This document shows, piece by piece, positions 40,642 through 47,912 of a stretch of DNA of 64,000 bases. The DNA comes from an uncultured Prevotella sp. (GTDB lineage Bacteria > Bacteroidota > Bacteroidia > Bacteroidales > Bacteroidaceae), in assembly GCA_944320235.1 (NCBI GenBank), contig CALUGQ010000002.1, positions 62,001 to 126,000 of the forward strand. The letters run 5' to 3'. Within the stretch, counting starts at the first letter, position 1, and every line of letters begins with the position of its first letter. The translations under genes were made by a program, and so were the position numbers. The notes beneath the pieces are model-generated. The model ran no database searches and had not been told where the DNA came from. It saw only the letters and a program-made list of their open reading frames with translations.

Positions 40642-41208
40642 ATGAAAAAAGTAATTATATATTCTTTGTTTGCCCTATTTTTATGTGCATGTAATAATGC
40701 AGGTAATAAAGTTGCAGATGGAGAAATGTCTGCGGTTGTTTTAGATACCGCTGCTTCAAATGCAAGTTCCTGTATTTGGAAAACGGACATATATGTAAAT
40801 GAGTTTGATGAACCGACAGGAGAAAAATATGCCTATTCGGAAACAAATGGTGTATTCTCAAATTCTGCTACTACAAACTCGGATTTACGTGTTAGGATTT
40901 TGGTTGATAAAAAATCGGTTAGGATAAACTTGTTTGAGTATGGTGCAAATCACCCTGTAAAAGGGCGTGGCTTTTTCAGATTTAAGGCAAAAGGTAATGA
41001 CGATAGAATTATTGAATTTAGGACATATAACACGGAATTGGGAGACAACTTTGTTGAAGATGAAGATGTTGAAAAGGTGCGCGAGCTTTTAACTAATGGT
41101 GCCGAAATAAAATTTGTTGGTACAAATTCTGATTACGGCTCTTTGAGCGAATATAAATTTACCCTATCTGCAACATCCACGCTAAAAGATATAGTTGATA
41201 GCTTATAA
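40642..41208 (+). CDS. Prophage lipoprotein (candidate superinfection exclusion)
   Basis: A 188-residue protein with a lipoprotein signal (MKKVIIYSLFALFLCACNN, lipobox LCAC) and a beta-rich mature domain (TDIYVNEFDEPTGEKY, then KSVRINLFEYGAN). The ATG at 40642 follows the repressor stop by 7 bases. Lipoproteins made with the repressor in lysogens often block superinfection or change the surface. Function is inferred from place only. Confidence 0.7.
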   Translation: MKKVIIYSLFALFLCACNNAGNKVADGEMSAVVLDTAASNASSCIWKTDIYVNEFDEPTGEKYAYSETNGVFSNSATTNSDLRVRILVDKKSVRINLFEYGANHPVKGRGFFRFKAKGNDDRIIEFRTYNTELGDNFVEDEDVEKVRELLTNGAEIKFVGTNSDYGSLSEYKFTLSATSTLKDIVDSL

Positions 41209-41209
41209 T

Positions 41210-41656
41210 ATGAACGAGCGTCTATTGCAATTCATACAATATAAAACTGGCGGCAAACAGGCCGAATTTGCGGAGCTGATGGGTTGGTCGCCCCAGTACC
41301 TCCACAAACTGCTGAAAGAGGGTGGTATCGGAATACGCCCAATTGTCGCCCTGCTTGAAAAGTTTCCCGAACTCAATGCCCGTTGGCTTCTTCTCGGTGA
41401 GGGCGCAATGCTAAATACTGGTGCCGATGCAGTCAAGAGCCATCTGTTGAAACTTCTCGAACTCGAAAAGTACATGCCCGTGATGACCCCCGACGAGCTC
41501 CGCCTGCTGGAGGACGGGCAAACCGACTTCGACGCTGAAACGGTCATCCGCTGGGAGGAACTTCTTGCCGACCGCAGCAAAAAGATAAACGACCGCTTCA
41601 ATGCGGCCTACAAAAAACAGGAGGAACTATGCAAACAGGACAAAGCCAAGAAATAG
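41210..41656 (+). CDS. HTH regulator of lysogeny region, copy 1
   Basis: A 148-residue protein. The N-terminal HTH reads GGKQAEFAELMGWSPQYLHKLL (residues about 12-34), followed by a NARWLLLGEGAML segment seen after many phage HTH domains. The tail is charged and helical (EELLADRSKKINDRF). It lies directly after the lipoprotein gene and overlaps copy 2 by 28 bases. Paired HTH genes at a prophage end could control excision or the lytic switch. Confidence 0.75.
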   Translation: MNERLLQFIQYKTGGKQAEFAELMGWSPQYLHKLLKEGGIGIRPIVALLEKFPELNARWLLLGEGAMLNTGADAVKSHLLKLLELEKYMPVMTPDELRLLEDGQTDFDAETVIRWEELLADRSKKINDRFNAAYKKQEELCKQDKAKK

Positions 41657-41928
41657 TGCGCCGCTTCTTCGAGGCCGTGCACCGCCTGAAAGCCGACAAG
41701 GTCATTCGGGGCAAACAGACGTTCACCGAACGCTACGGAATAAACCGCTGGAACTTCAACACGCTCGAAAAGGATATGTCACGCGACATCTTCCAAGTGG
41801 CGTGGCTCGGTTTCCTTGTCTCCGACTACAAGGTTTCCCCGTCTTGGCTGCTGGTCGGCGAGGGCTCGTTTTATCAGCCCGATTGGGACGCCTCCTCAGT
41901 CAAAAAACTGCAAAATAACTGCAAGTAA
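41629..41928 (+). CDS. HTH regulator of lysogeny region, copy 2
   Basis: A 99-residue paralogue of the previous gene: VIRGKQTFTERYGINRWNFNTL as HTH and SPSWLLVGEGSFY at the same spot as WLLLGEGAML. It begins 28 bases inside the previous gene and ends just before the tRNA-Leu fragment. It is likely a small regulator. Confidence 0.7.
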   Translation: MQTGQSQEIVRRFFEAVHRLKADKVIRGKQTFTERYGINRWNFNTLEKDMSRDIFQVAWLGFLVSDYKVSPSWLLVGEGSFYQPDWDASSVKKLQNNCK

Positions 41929-41986
41929 AAAGAGACTATATCATAACATTTTGAATTACAGCAAGTTGCTATGCACCGACTAATGT

Positions 41987-42036
41987 CTTAGGATCTGGTG
42001 TCTCGCGACGTGTAGGTTCGAGTCCTATCAGGCGCA
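41987..42036 (+). other. Right attachment site: 3' half of tRNA-Leu(TAG)
   Basis: The sequence starts in the anticodon loop (CTTAGGA) and continues through the 3' anticodon stem TCTGG, a long variable arm with TGTCTCGCGACG, T-arm GTAGG-TTCGAGT-CCTAT and acceptor 3' strand CAGGCGC plus A. The bases before 41987 do not pair with TCTGG, so the 5' half is missing. The original tRNA terminator follows. The phage must have crossed over in the anticodon loop, leaving the reconstituted tRNA at the unseen left end. Confidence 0.85.
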
Positions 42037-42040
42037 CGAA

Positions 42041-42067
42041 GAGACGGTTTAGGCCGTCTCTTTTTTT
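42041..42067 (+). terminator. Terminator of the tRNA-Leu gene
   Basis: GAGACGG (42041-42047) and CCGTCTC (42054-42060) form a 7 bp stem followed by seven T, directly after the tRNA-Leu 3' end. Confidence 0.85.
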
Positions 42068-42190
42068 ATGTGTTTCATATCAAGCAGTTGCAGATATGAC
42101 GGGCTGGCCGGAAATATTTGCTGCCCCGAAATATCCGCTGACCCGTTTTCGGACTGTTCTAGGATTGCTGTTGATGATCTGTGGGTATAA

Positions 42191-42230
42191 AACAAAAGAT
42201 TCTGCAAGTCGCTGTGCGATGCAGAATCTT
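42191..42230 (-). terminator. Terminator of tRNA-Val gene
   Basis: On the minus strand AGATTCTGCA and TGCAGAATCT form a perfect 10 bp stem with a 13-base loop, followed by TTTTGTTTT, a few bases after the tRNA 3' end. Confidence 0.8.
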
Positions 42231-42235
42231 CGTTG

Positions 42236-42310
42236 TGGGCGCTGAGGGATTCGAACCCCCGACCCTCTGCTTGTAAGGCAGATGCTCTAAACCAGCTGAG
42301 CTAAGCGCCC
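42236..42310 (-). tRNA. tRNA-Val (anticodon TAC)
   Basis: A complete cloverleaf on the minus strand: acceptor GGGCGCT/AGCGCCC with A as discriminator, D-arm GCTCAGCTGGTTTAGAGC, anticodon stem TCTGC/GCAGA with loop CTTACAA (anticodon TAC), and T-arm GGGGG-TTCGAAT-CCCTC. CCA is not encoded. A consensus promoter is at 42333-42364. Confidence 0.97.
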
Positions 42311-42332
42311 CGTTGCTTGTCGTAAGCGGGTG

Positions 42333-42364
42333 CAAAGGTAGGGAGTTTTTTTGAAACCACCAAA
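42333..42364 (-). promoter_or_regulatory. Promoter of tRNA-Val
   Basis: TTTG (42364-42361), 20-base spacer, TACCTTTG (42340-42333) on the minus strand, 23 bases before the tRNA 5' end. Confidence 0.8.
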
Positions 42365-42586
42365 TGTTTTGCCGGATATTTTCTTGTTTTTGCAAAAATA
42401 TGTGCAAAATCACGTGTGAAATGGCGGCAGTGAGTGAGGCGAGGGGCTGTTGCATTGGGCATTGCGCGGTGCTTCCTGCCTGTCACAGGGCGGTTTCGGT
42501 GGCCTGCCTGGCATGGGTGATTGGCTTGAAAGTTGTTGTGCAGTATGCTTTGTGGCGCGTGTCAATGATAATGAGTGTGAAAAAGT

Positions 42587-42617
42587 TTTGCCCTTTGCCC
42601 GATTTGCCTTATCTTTG
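42587..42617 (+). promoter_or_regulatory. Promoter of glyS
   Basis: TTTG (42587-42590), 19-base spacer, TATCTTTG (42610-42617) on the plus strand match both Bacteroidetes elements. The start of glyS is about 150 bases downstream. Confidence 0.8.
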
Positions 42618-42767
42618 CACAGGCAAAACCACACGCGCGAGGTTGGGGCAGGTCTCATTTCTCTCACGCGGGCATGGGTTTCTTGCCGTTTGGTTGCAGC
42701 GGCGGTGCGCTCTCCGCCGTGCAGCCGTGTGTTAATGATAGTATACTTTAAGCATTTACAATAACAA

Positions 42768-44309
42768 ATGGCACAGGAAGACGTTTTCAAGAAAATCGTG
42801 TCGCACTGCAAGGAGTACGGGTTCGTGTTCCCCAGCAGCGACATCTACGACGGCTTGGCCGCTGTCTATGACTACGGCCAGATGGGCGTGGAACTGAAGA
42901 ACAACATCAAGGAATACTGGTGGAAGAGCATGGTGCTGCTCCACGAGAACATTGTGGGCATAGACTCCGCCATATTCATGCACCCCACCATATGGAAGGC
43001 CTCGGGCCACGTTGACGCTTTCAACGACCCGCTCATTGACAACCGCGACTCGAAGAAGCGCTACCGCGCCGACAACCTCATAGAGGACCAGATAGCAAAA
43101 TACGACGAGAAGATAGAGAAGGAGGTGGCCAAGGCCCGCAAGCGTTTCGGCGACGCCTTCGACGAGAAGCAGTTCCGCGAGACCAACGCCCGCGTGCTGG
43201 AGAACCAGCAGAAGCGCGACGCGCTCCACGAGCGTTACACCCGCGCCATGCAGGGGCCTGACCTCGACGAGCTGAAGCAGATAATAATCGACGAGGAGAT
43301 AGTGGACCCGATTTCGGGAACGAAGAACTGGACCGACGTAAGGCAGTTCAACCTGATGTTCTCCACCGAGATGGGAGCCTCGGCCGACGGCTCGATGAAA
43401 GTGTACCTGCGCCCGGAGACGGCTCAAGGCATCTTCGTTAACTACCTCAACGTGCAGAAGACTGGCCGCATGAAGGTGCCGTTCGGCATCGCCCAGATAG
43501 GCAAGGCCTTCCGCAACGAGATAGTGGCGCGCCAGTTCATCTTCCGTATGCGCGAGTTCGAGCAGATGGAGATGCAATTTTTCGTTAAGCCCGGCACGGA
43601 GCTGGAGTGGTTCGCCAACTGGAAGCAGACACGCATGAAGTGGCACCAGGCACTGGGCTTCGGCGCGGAGAACTACCGCTTCCACGACCACGAGAAGCTT
43701 GCCCACTACGCCAACGCCGCCACCGACATAGAGTTCCGCATGCCCTTCGGCTTCAAGGAGGTGGAGGGCATACACAGCCGCACCAACTTCGACCTCTCGC
43801 AGCACGAGAAGTTCTCGGGCAAGTCTATCAAGTACTTCGACCCGCAGACCAACGAGAGCTACACCCCGTTTGTCATCGAGACGTCGATAGGCGTTGACCG
43901 TATGTTCCTCAGCGTGATGTGCCACTCATTCGAGGAGGAGAAGCTCGAGGGCGGCGAGACGCGCACCGTGCTCCACCTGCCCGCCGCGCTGGCCCCGGTG
44001 AAACTGGCCGTGCTGCCGCTCGTGAAGAAAGACGGCCTGCCCGAAAAGGCCCGCGAGATAATCGACGCGCTGAAGTTCCACTTCAACTGCCAGTATGACG
44101 AGAAGGACACCATCGGCAAGCGCTACCGCCGCCAGGACGCCATCGGCACGCCCTACTGCGTCACCGTAGACTACGACTCGCTCAAGGACAACACCGTCAC
44201 ACTGCGCCACCGCGACACCATGGAGCAGGAGCGCGTTAACATAGCAGACCTCAACGGCATCATCGAAGACAAGGTGAGCATAGCCAGTCTGCTCAAAAAA
44301 CTGCAATGA
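42768..44309 (+). CDS. glyS: Glycyl-tRNA synthetase (dimeric type)
   Basis: A 513-residue class IIa synthetase, the normal length for the alpha2 GlyRS of Bacteroidetes. It has the family segments VYLRPETAQGIFVNYLNV, motif 2 FRNEIVARQFIFRMREFEQ with catalytic Arg and Glu, and motif 3 TSIGVDRMFL. The C-terminal anticodon-binding domain contains YDEKDTIGKRYRRQDAIGTP. It charges tRNA-Gly in the cytosol. The gene overlaps the FKBP gene by 4 bases, so the pair is probably an operon. Confidence 0.98.
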   Translation: MAQEDVFKKIVSHCKEYGFVFPSSDIYDGLAAVYDYGQMGVELKNNIKEYWWKSMVLLHENIVGIDSAIFMHPTIWKASGHVDAFNDPLIDNRDSKKRYRADNLIEDQIAKYDEKIEKEVAKARKRFGDAFDEKQFRETNARVLENQQKRDALHERYTRAMQGPDLDELKQIIIDEEIVDPISGTKNWTDVRQFNLMFSTEMGASADGSMKVYLRPETAQGIFVNYLNVQKTGRMKVPFGIAQIGKAFRNEIVARQFIFRMREFEQMEMQFFVKPGTELEWFANWKQTRMKWHQALGFGAENYRFHDHEKLAHYANAATDIEFRMPFGFKEVEGIHSRTNFDLSQHEKFSGKSIKYFDPQTNESYTPFVIETSIGVDRMFLSVMCHSFEEEKLEGGETRTVLHLPAALAPVKLAVLPLVKKDGLPEKAREIIDALKFHFNCQYDEKDTIGKRYRRQDAIGTPYCVTVDYDSLKDNTVTLRHRDTMEQERVNIADLNGIIEDKVSIASLLKKLQ

Positions 44310-44941
44310 TGAAGAGAAGAGGCTTTTACCTGATTGCCGCCGCCCTGTTCGCCGTGCTGGGCCTCGCCTCATGCAGCGAGGAAGACGACACGGTGGAGGA
44401 GTATCCCAACTGGCAGGCCGGCAACGAGGCGTACTTCAACAACCTGACCGACTCCGTCATGGAGTTGCTTGAGCTCGACCCAGCCCGCACCGACTGGCGG
44501 CGTATAAAGTCGTGGTCGAAGTCTGACAGCATAGAGGGGGGCAACGGCGACTACATCATAGTCCATGTGCTCGAGGAGGGCGACCTCGCCTCCGGCTCGC
44601 CTCTCTACACCGACACCGTGAGCGTACACTACCTTGGCCGCTTGCTGCCGTCTGTGTCTTACCCTTACGGCAAGGTGTTCGACCAGTCGTATAATGGCAA
44701 CTTCTACGAGGAAGTGGCGCGGCCCGTCGAGATGGCCATAGGCAACAGCTCGGGCAACAGCCTCATAGACGGCTTTGCCACAGCCCTGCAGCAAATGCGG
44801 CGCGGCGACCGCTGGATGGTCTACATACCCTACCAGCTGGGCTACGGCGCATCGGGCAGCGGCGAGATACCCGGTTACAGCACGCTCATCTTCGACCTGC
44901 GGCTGGTTGACTTCTGGTCGCCTCAGGTAGGTGAAGATTGA
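44306..44941 (+). CDS. FKBP-type peptidyl-prolyl isomerase lipoprotein
   Basis: A 211-residue lipoprotein: signal MMKRRGFYLIAAALFAVLGL and lipobox LASC with Cys23. The FKBP domain spans about residues 85-207, with TVSVHYLGRL, KVFDQSYNG, GFATALQQMRRGDRWMVYIPYQLGYG and a FDLRLVDF end. It probably assists folding of envelope proteins. It overlaps glyS as ATGA. Some aromatic pocket positions differ from classical FKBP12, so catalytic strength is uncertain. Confidence 0.9.
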   Translation: MMKRRGFYLIAAALFAVLGLASCSEEDDTVEEYPNWQAGNEAYFNNLTDSVMELLELDPARTDWRRIKSWSKSDSIEGGNGDYIIVHVLEEGDLASGSPLYTDTVSVHYLGRLLPSVSYPYGKVFDQSYNGNFYEEVARPVEMAIGNSSGNSLIDGFATALQQMRRGDRWMVYIPYQLGYGASGSGEIPGYSTLIFDLRLVDFWSPQVGED

Positions 44942-44967
44942 CGGAACATTACCGTAAGTTAAAATGA

Positions 44968-45001
44968 GCCTCACAGCAAACCGGCTGTGAGGCTTTTCTT
45001 T
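44968..45001 (+). terminator. Terminator after FKBP gene
   Basis: GCCTCACAGC (44968-44977) and GCTGTGAGGC (44984-44993) form a perfect 10 bp stem with a 6-base loop, followed by TTTTCTTTT. Confidence 0.85.
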
Positions 45002-45122
45002 TGCCATTCCCGAGGCGTGGGCGGGCAGCGTCGGTGTAGGTCTGGCGGCATGGTTGTGGCACTTCAGTAATAACGCCACAAACTTATGTAATTACGGTAT
45101 GGGTGCGAATCGCTGAAAGTGT

Positions 45123-45130
45123 TACCTTTG
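45123..45130 (+). promoter_or_regulatory. Promoter -7 element of alcohol dehydrogenase gene
   Basis: TACCTTTG, 36 bases before the ATG. The -33 element is weak. A strong AAAGGAG ribosome-binding site precedes the start. Confidence 0.6.
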
Positions 45131-45166
45131 CGGCGGACAATCTAAATTTATAAAGGAGATAATACA

Positions 45167-46342
45167 ATGAATATGGATTTCACACTTTTCACGCCTACCA
45201 AGCTGCTCTTTGGACGCGGCAAGCTTGGTGAACTCGCCAGTCAGCAACTGCCAGGGGAGAAAGCACTGCTGCTCATTTCGAGCGGCAAGTCTGTGAGGGC
45301 AAACGGCACGCTCGACCGCGTGACGGCACAGCTCGACAAGGCTGGCGTGGCATACACCATTTGCGCCAACATACACGAGAACCCGTCGCGGGAGGTGGTG
45401 ATGGAAGCCGCAGCCTGCGCCAAGGCCAACGGCTGCGACTTTGTGCTCGCCGTGGGCGGCGGTGCCGTGCTCGACTCAGCCGTGGCCGTGGCCGCCATGG
45501 CCACCAATCCCGGCGACCTGTGGGACTATGTGTGCGGCGGTACGGGCAAGGGCCAGCCGTTGCAGCACCCCGGCCTGCCCATCGTCACCGTGGCAACCAC
45601 GTCGGGAACAGGCTCCGAGATTAACTGCTGGGGCGTAATCTCTAACCATGCCACCAACGAAAAGATAGGGTTCGGCTACCCTGAACTCAACCCCGTGTTG
45701 GCAATCGTGGACCCGGAGCTGATGCTCACCGTGCCTGCAAAGTACACCGCCTACCAGGGGTTTGATGCCCTGTTCCACAACACCGAGGTGATGATAAGCC
45801 GCTTCGTCAACGTGCTAAGCGAGCCAATCGCCCTCTCGGCCATCGAGCACATTGCCAAGTACCTGCCCCGCGCGGTGAAAGACGGCAGCGACATCGAGGC
45901 ACGCGAGGGCGTGGCATACGGCAGCACCATTGCCGGGCTGACCATGCAGCTGACCAGCACCACCGCCGAGCATTCCATGGAGCACGCCATGAGCGCCTAC
46001 CACCACGACTTGCCCCACGGTGCCGGACTGATAATGATTTCCAATGAATTCTACCGCTTCTTCATCGAGCGCCACGCCTGCGACGGGCAGTTTGTCAAGA
46101 TGGCGCGAGCCATGGGCATCGCCGGCGCCTCCCGGCCCGAGGACTTCCTAACCGCACTGGCCGACCTGCAGCAGGCTTGCGGCGTTGACAACTTGAAGAT
46201 GAGCGACTACGGCATCAGCCGCGATGAGTGCATGACGCTCGCCCGCAACGCCCGTGAGACCATGGGCGGGCTTTATGCCGCCAACCCCTGCGAGCTTTCC
46301 GACGAGGACTGCGCCGCAATCTTCGAGAGGGCTTACAGGTGA
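45167..46342 (+). CDS. Iron-containing alcohol dehydrogenase
   Basis: A 391-residue group III alcohol dehydrogenase. It has the NAD(P) site FVLAVGGGAVLDSA, the TTSGTGSEI segment, the metal-ligand region with GFDALFHNTE, then EHSMEHAMSAYHHDLPHGAG carrying the histidines. Length fits the BDH/YqhD-like branch. It probably reduces aldehydes or oxidises butanol-type alcohols in the cytosol; the exact substrate cannot be read. It has its own promoter and a shared terminator. Confidence 0.95.
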   Translation: MNMDFTLFTPTKLLFGRGKLGELASQQLPGEKALLLISSGKSVRANGTLDRVTAQLDKAGVAYTICANIHENPSREVVMEAAACAKANGCDFVLAVGGGAVLDSAVAVAAMATNPGDLWDYVCGGTGKGQPLQHPGLPIVTVATTSGTGSEINCWGVISNHATNEKIGFGYPELNPVLAIVDPELMLTVPAKYTAYQGFDALFHNTEVMISRFVNVLSEPIALSAIEHIAKYLPRAVKDGSDIEAREGVAYGSTIAGLTMQLTSTTAEHSMEHAMSAYHHDLPHGAGLIMISNEFYRFFIERHACDGQFVKMARAMGIAGASRPEDFLTALADLQQACGVDNLKMSDYGISRDECMTLARNARETMGGLYAANPCELSDEDCAAIFERAYR

Positions 46343-46383
46343 TTGTGGGCTTGCCGTTGTGGCAAGTGCCTTTTAAACAAAAG

Positions 46384-46435
46384 CGGCCTTTATGCTCCTG
46401 GCATTGTGCCTAAGGAGTGTAAAGGCCGGTTTTTT
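46384..46435. terminator. Bidirectional terminator between adh and lpdA
   Basis: CGGCCTTTA and TAAAGGCCG plus an inner CTCCT/AGGAG pairing form a long stem between two convergent genes, with a T-run on the plus strand and A-rich bases (AAACAAAA) on the other flank, so it can serve both directions. Confidence 0.8.
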
Positions 46436-46462
46436 GTAAAGTATGATGCCGTGGTGTCGCTG

Positions 46463-47827
46463 TCAAGCCCGGCTGGCGGCTTGTGCGGCGGCCAGGGCGG
46501 CGGCGCATTCCTGCACCATTTCGGATAGGGTGGGGTGTATGTGCGTGATGTCGGCGAGCTGCGCGGCGGTGGTGTCGCGGCACATCAGTGCGCTCACCTC
46601 CTGGATTATGTCGGCCGAGTGGGCCCCGTATGCGTGGCAGCCTATGATGCGCCCGCGCTCGTCGGCCAGCATCTTCACCATGCCTTCGGCCTCGCCCATG
46701 GCCAGTGCCTTGCCGTTGGCGCGGTAGTTGGCGCGTGCAGTGCGGCAGGCTATGCCCTGCGCCTTGCAGCCGTCTTCCGTCAGGCCGACGCAGGCGGCCT
46801 CGGGGTGGGTGAAGATGGCGGAGGGCATGATGTCGAGGCGAATCGAGTCAGCACGGCCCAGTATGTGGTTGACGGCGCGTATGCCCTGCATCGTGGCGGC
46901 GTGGGCGAGCATCTGCCGGCCGTTTGCGTCGCCTATGGCGTAGATGCCCGGCACGTTGGTCTGCAGGTTGCCATCGACGGCGATGCCTTTCGGGCTGTAT
47001 TCCACGCCGGCGGCTTCGAGGTTGAGGCCATCTATGGCGGGGGTGCGCCCCACGGCCATGAGCACGCGGTCGGCCTCTACGGCCTCTTGCTTGCCCTTGC
47101 GGCTGAACAAGACGCTGCCGCCTCTCACGGCTTCCACTGCCGACTGCATGAAGAACTTCACCCCGCGCTTCTCCACCGTCTTGCGCAGCCGCTTGGCCAC
47201 GTCGCCGTCAAGCATTGGCAGGCACTCTTTCAGGAACTCCACCACGGTCACTTCGCAGCCGAAGCTGCTTAGTATGCAGGCGAACTCCATGCCTATCACG
47301 CCCGCCCCCACGATGCAGACGCGGCGGGGCAGGGTGGTGGCGGCGAGCATTTGGTCGGATGTCCACACCGTCGCACTGTCGTCGGCCCCCTCGATTGGGA
47401 GCGTCTTAGGCACCGAGCCTGTGGCGATGATGATGTTGGGCGCGGTGTATTCCTCGCCGTCCACTTCCACGGTGTGTGCGTCCTTGCATCGGGCTTCGCC
47501 CCTGGCGAGCGTTATGCCCGGCGCGGAGAGCAGTGTCTCAATGCCGCTGCGCAGCGTGGCCACGATGTTGTCTTTGCGCGAGGCGGCGCGGGCGAAGTCG
47601 AAGTCGGCGCCGAGCCCGTCCAGCCCGAAGTCCGCCCCGTGGCGCAGCGTGTCTATTATCTCCGCGTTGCGGGCGTATGCCTTGGTGGGTATGCAGCCCC
47701 GGTTGAGGCACGTGCCGCCCGCCTCGGCCCGCTCGGCTATGACTACTTTCAGCCCGTTTCTGGCCGCGTGTTCGGCGGCGCGGTAGCCGCCGGGGCCGCT
47801 GCCGATTATTATCAAGTCTGTGTTCAT
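46463..47827 (-). CDS. lpdA: Dihydrolipoyl dehydrogenase
   Basis: A 454-residue flavoprotein: FAD motif GSGPGG (residues 9-14), redox disulfide in GTCLNRGCIPTK (Cys40, Cys45), NAD motif VGAGVIGMEF (about 173-182), second FAD segment YAIGDANG and the catalytic HIHPTLSE at the C-terminus. It reoxidises dihydrolipoyl-GcvH in the glycine cleavage system, passing electrons to NAD+. It is the last gene of the minus-strand lplA-gcvT-gcvH-gcvPA-gcvPB-lpdA run, giving all four proteins plus the ligase. Confidence 0.97.
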   Translation of the reverse strand: MNTDLIIIGSGPGGYRAAEHAARNGLKVVIAERAEAGGTCLNRGCIPTKAYARNAEIIDTLRHGADFGLDGLGADFDFARAASRKDNIVATLRSGIETLLSAPGITLARGEARCKDAHTVEVDGEEYTAPNIIIATGSVPKTLPIEGADDSATVWTSDQMLAATTLPRRVCIVGAGVIGMEFACILSSFGCEVTVVEFLKECLPMLDGDVAKRLRKTVEKRGVKFFMQSAVEAVRGGSVLFSRKGKQEAVEADRVLMAVGRTPAIDGLNLEAAGVEYSPKGIAVDGNLQTNVPGIYAIGDANGRQMLAHAATMQGIRAVNHILGRADSIRLDIMPSAIFTHPEAACVGLTEDGCKAQGIACRTARANYRANGKALAMGEAEGMVKMLADERGRIIGCHAYGAHSADIIQEVSALMCRDTTAAQLADITHIHPTLSEMVQECAAALAAAQAASRA

Positions 47828-47912
47828 GTCGCTTTAGGTTGGGATTGGAAATCTTAGGAGGCTTGGCGGCGCAGGGATTCTTTGGATCCCCGGCGGCCAA
47901 GCCTCACCTTGC

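Larger units (their letters stand above)
1..42036. mobile_element. Temperate tailed prophage (left end outside window)
   Basis: Nearly continuous phage gene order is visible: repressor, recombination, replication, DNA modification, TerS/TerL, portal, MuF, scaffold, capsid, connectors, tail tube, tail chaperone, tape measure, tail tip. The right boundary falls in a tRNA-Leu gene, where only the anticodon loop to 3' end survives at 41987-42036. No tail sheath or contractile baseplate genes are seen, so a siphovirus-like virion is inferred, although the left end is missing. Integrase, lysis genes and the left attachment site must lie before position 1 if the element is complete. No obviously broken phage gene was seen. 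Confidence 0.95.
42311..42767. other. Divergent promoter region between tRNA-Val and glyS
   Basis: There is no gene in these 457 bases. They hold the minus-strand tRNA-Val promoter, the plus-strand glyS promoter, and a GC-rich 5' leader of about 145 bases before the glyS ATG. No riboswitch or T-box could be recognised in the leader. Confidence 0.6.

Noticed and set aside
42756-43925. 389-codon minus-strand frame over glyS
   Set aside because: Composition (His/Leu/Val-rich) is typical of the antisense of GC-rich genes; glyS is certain on the other strand.
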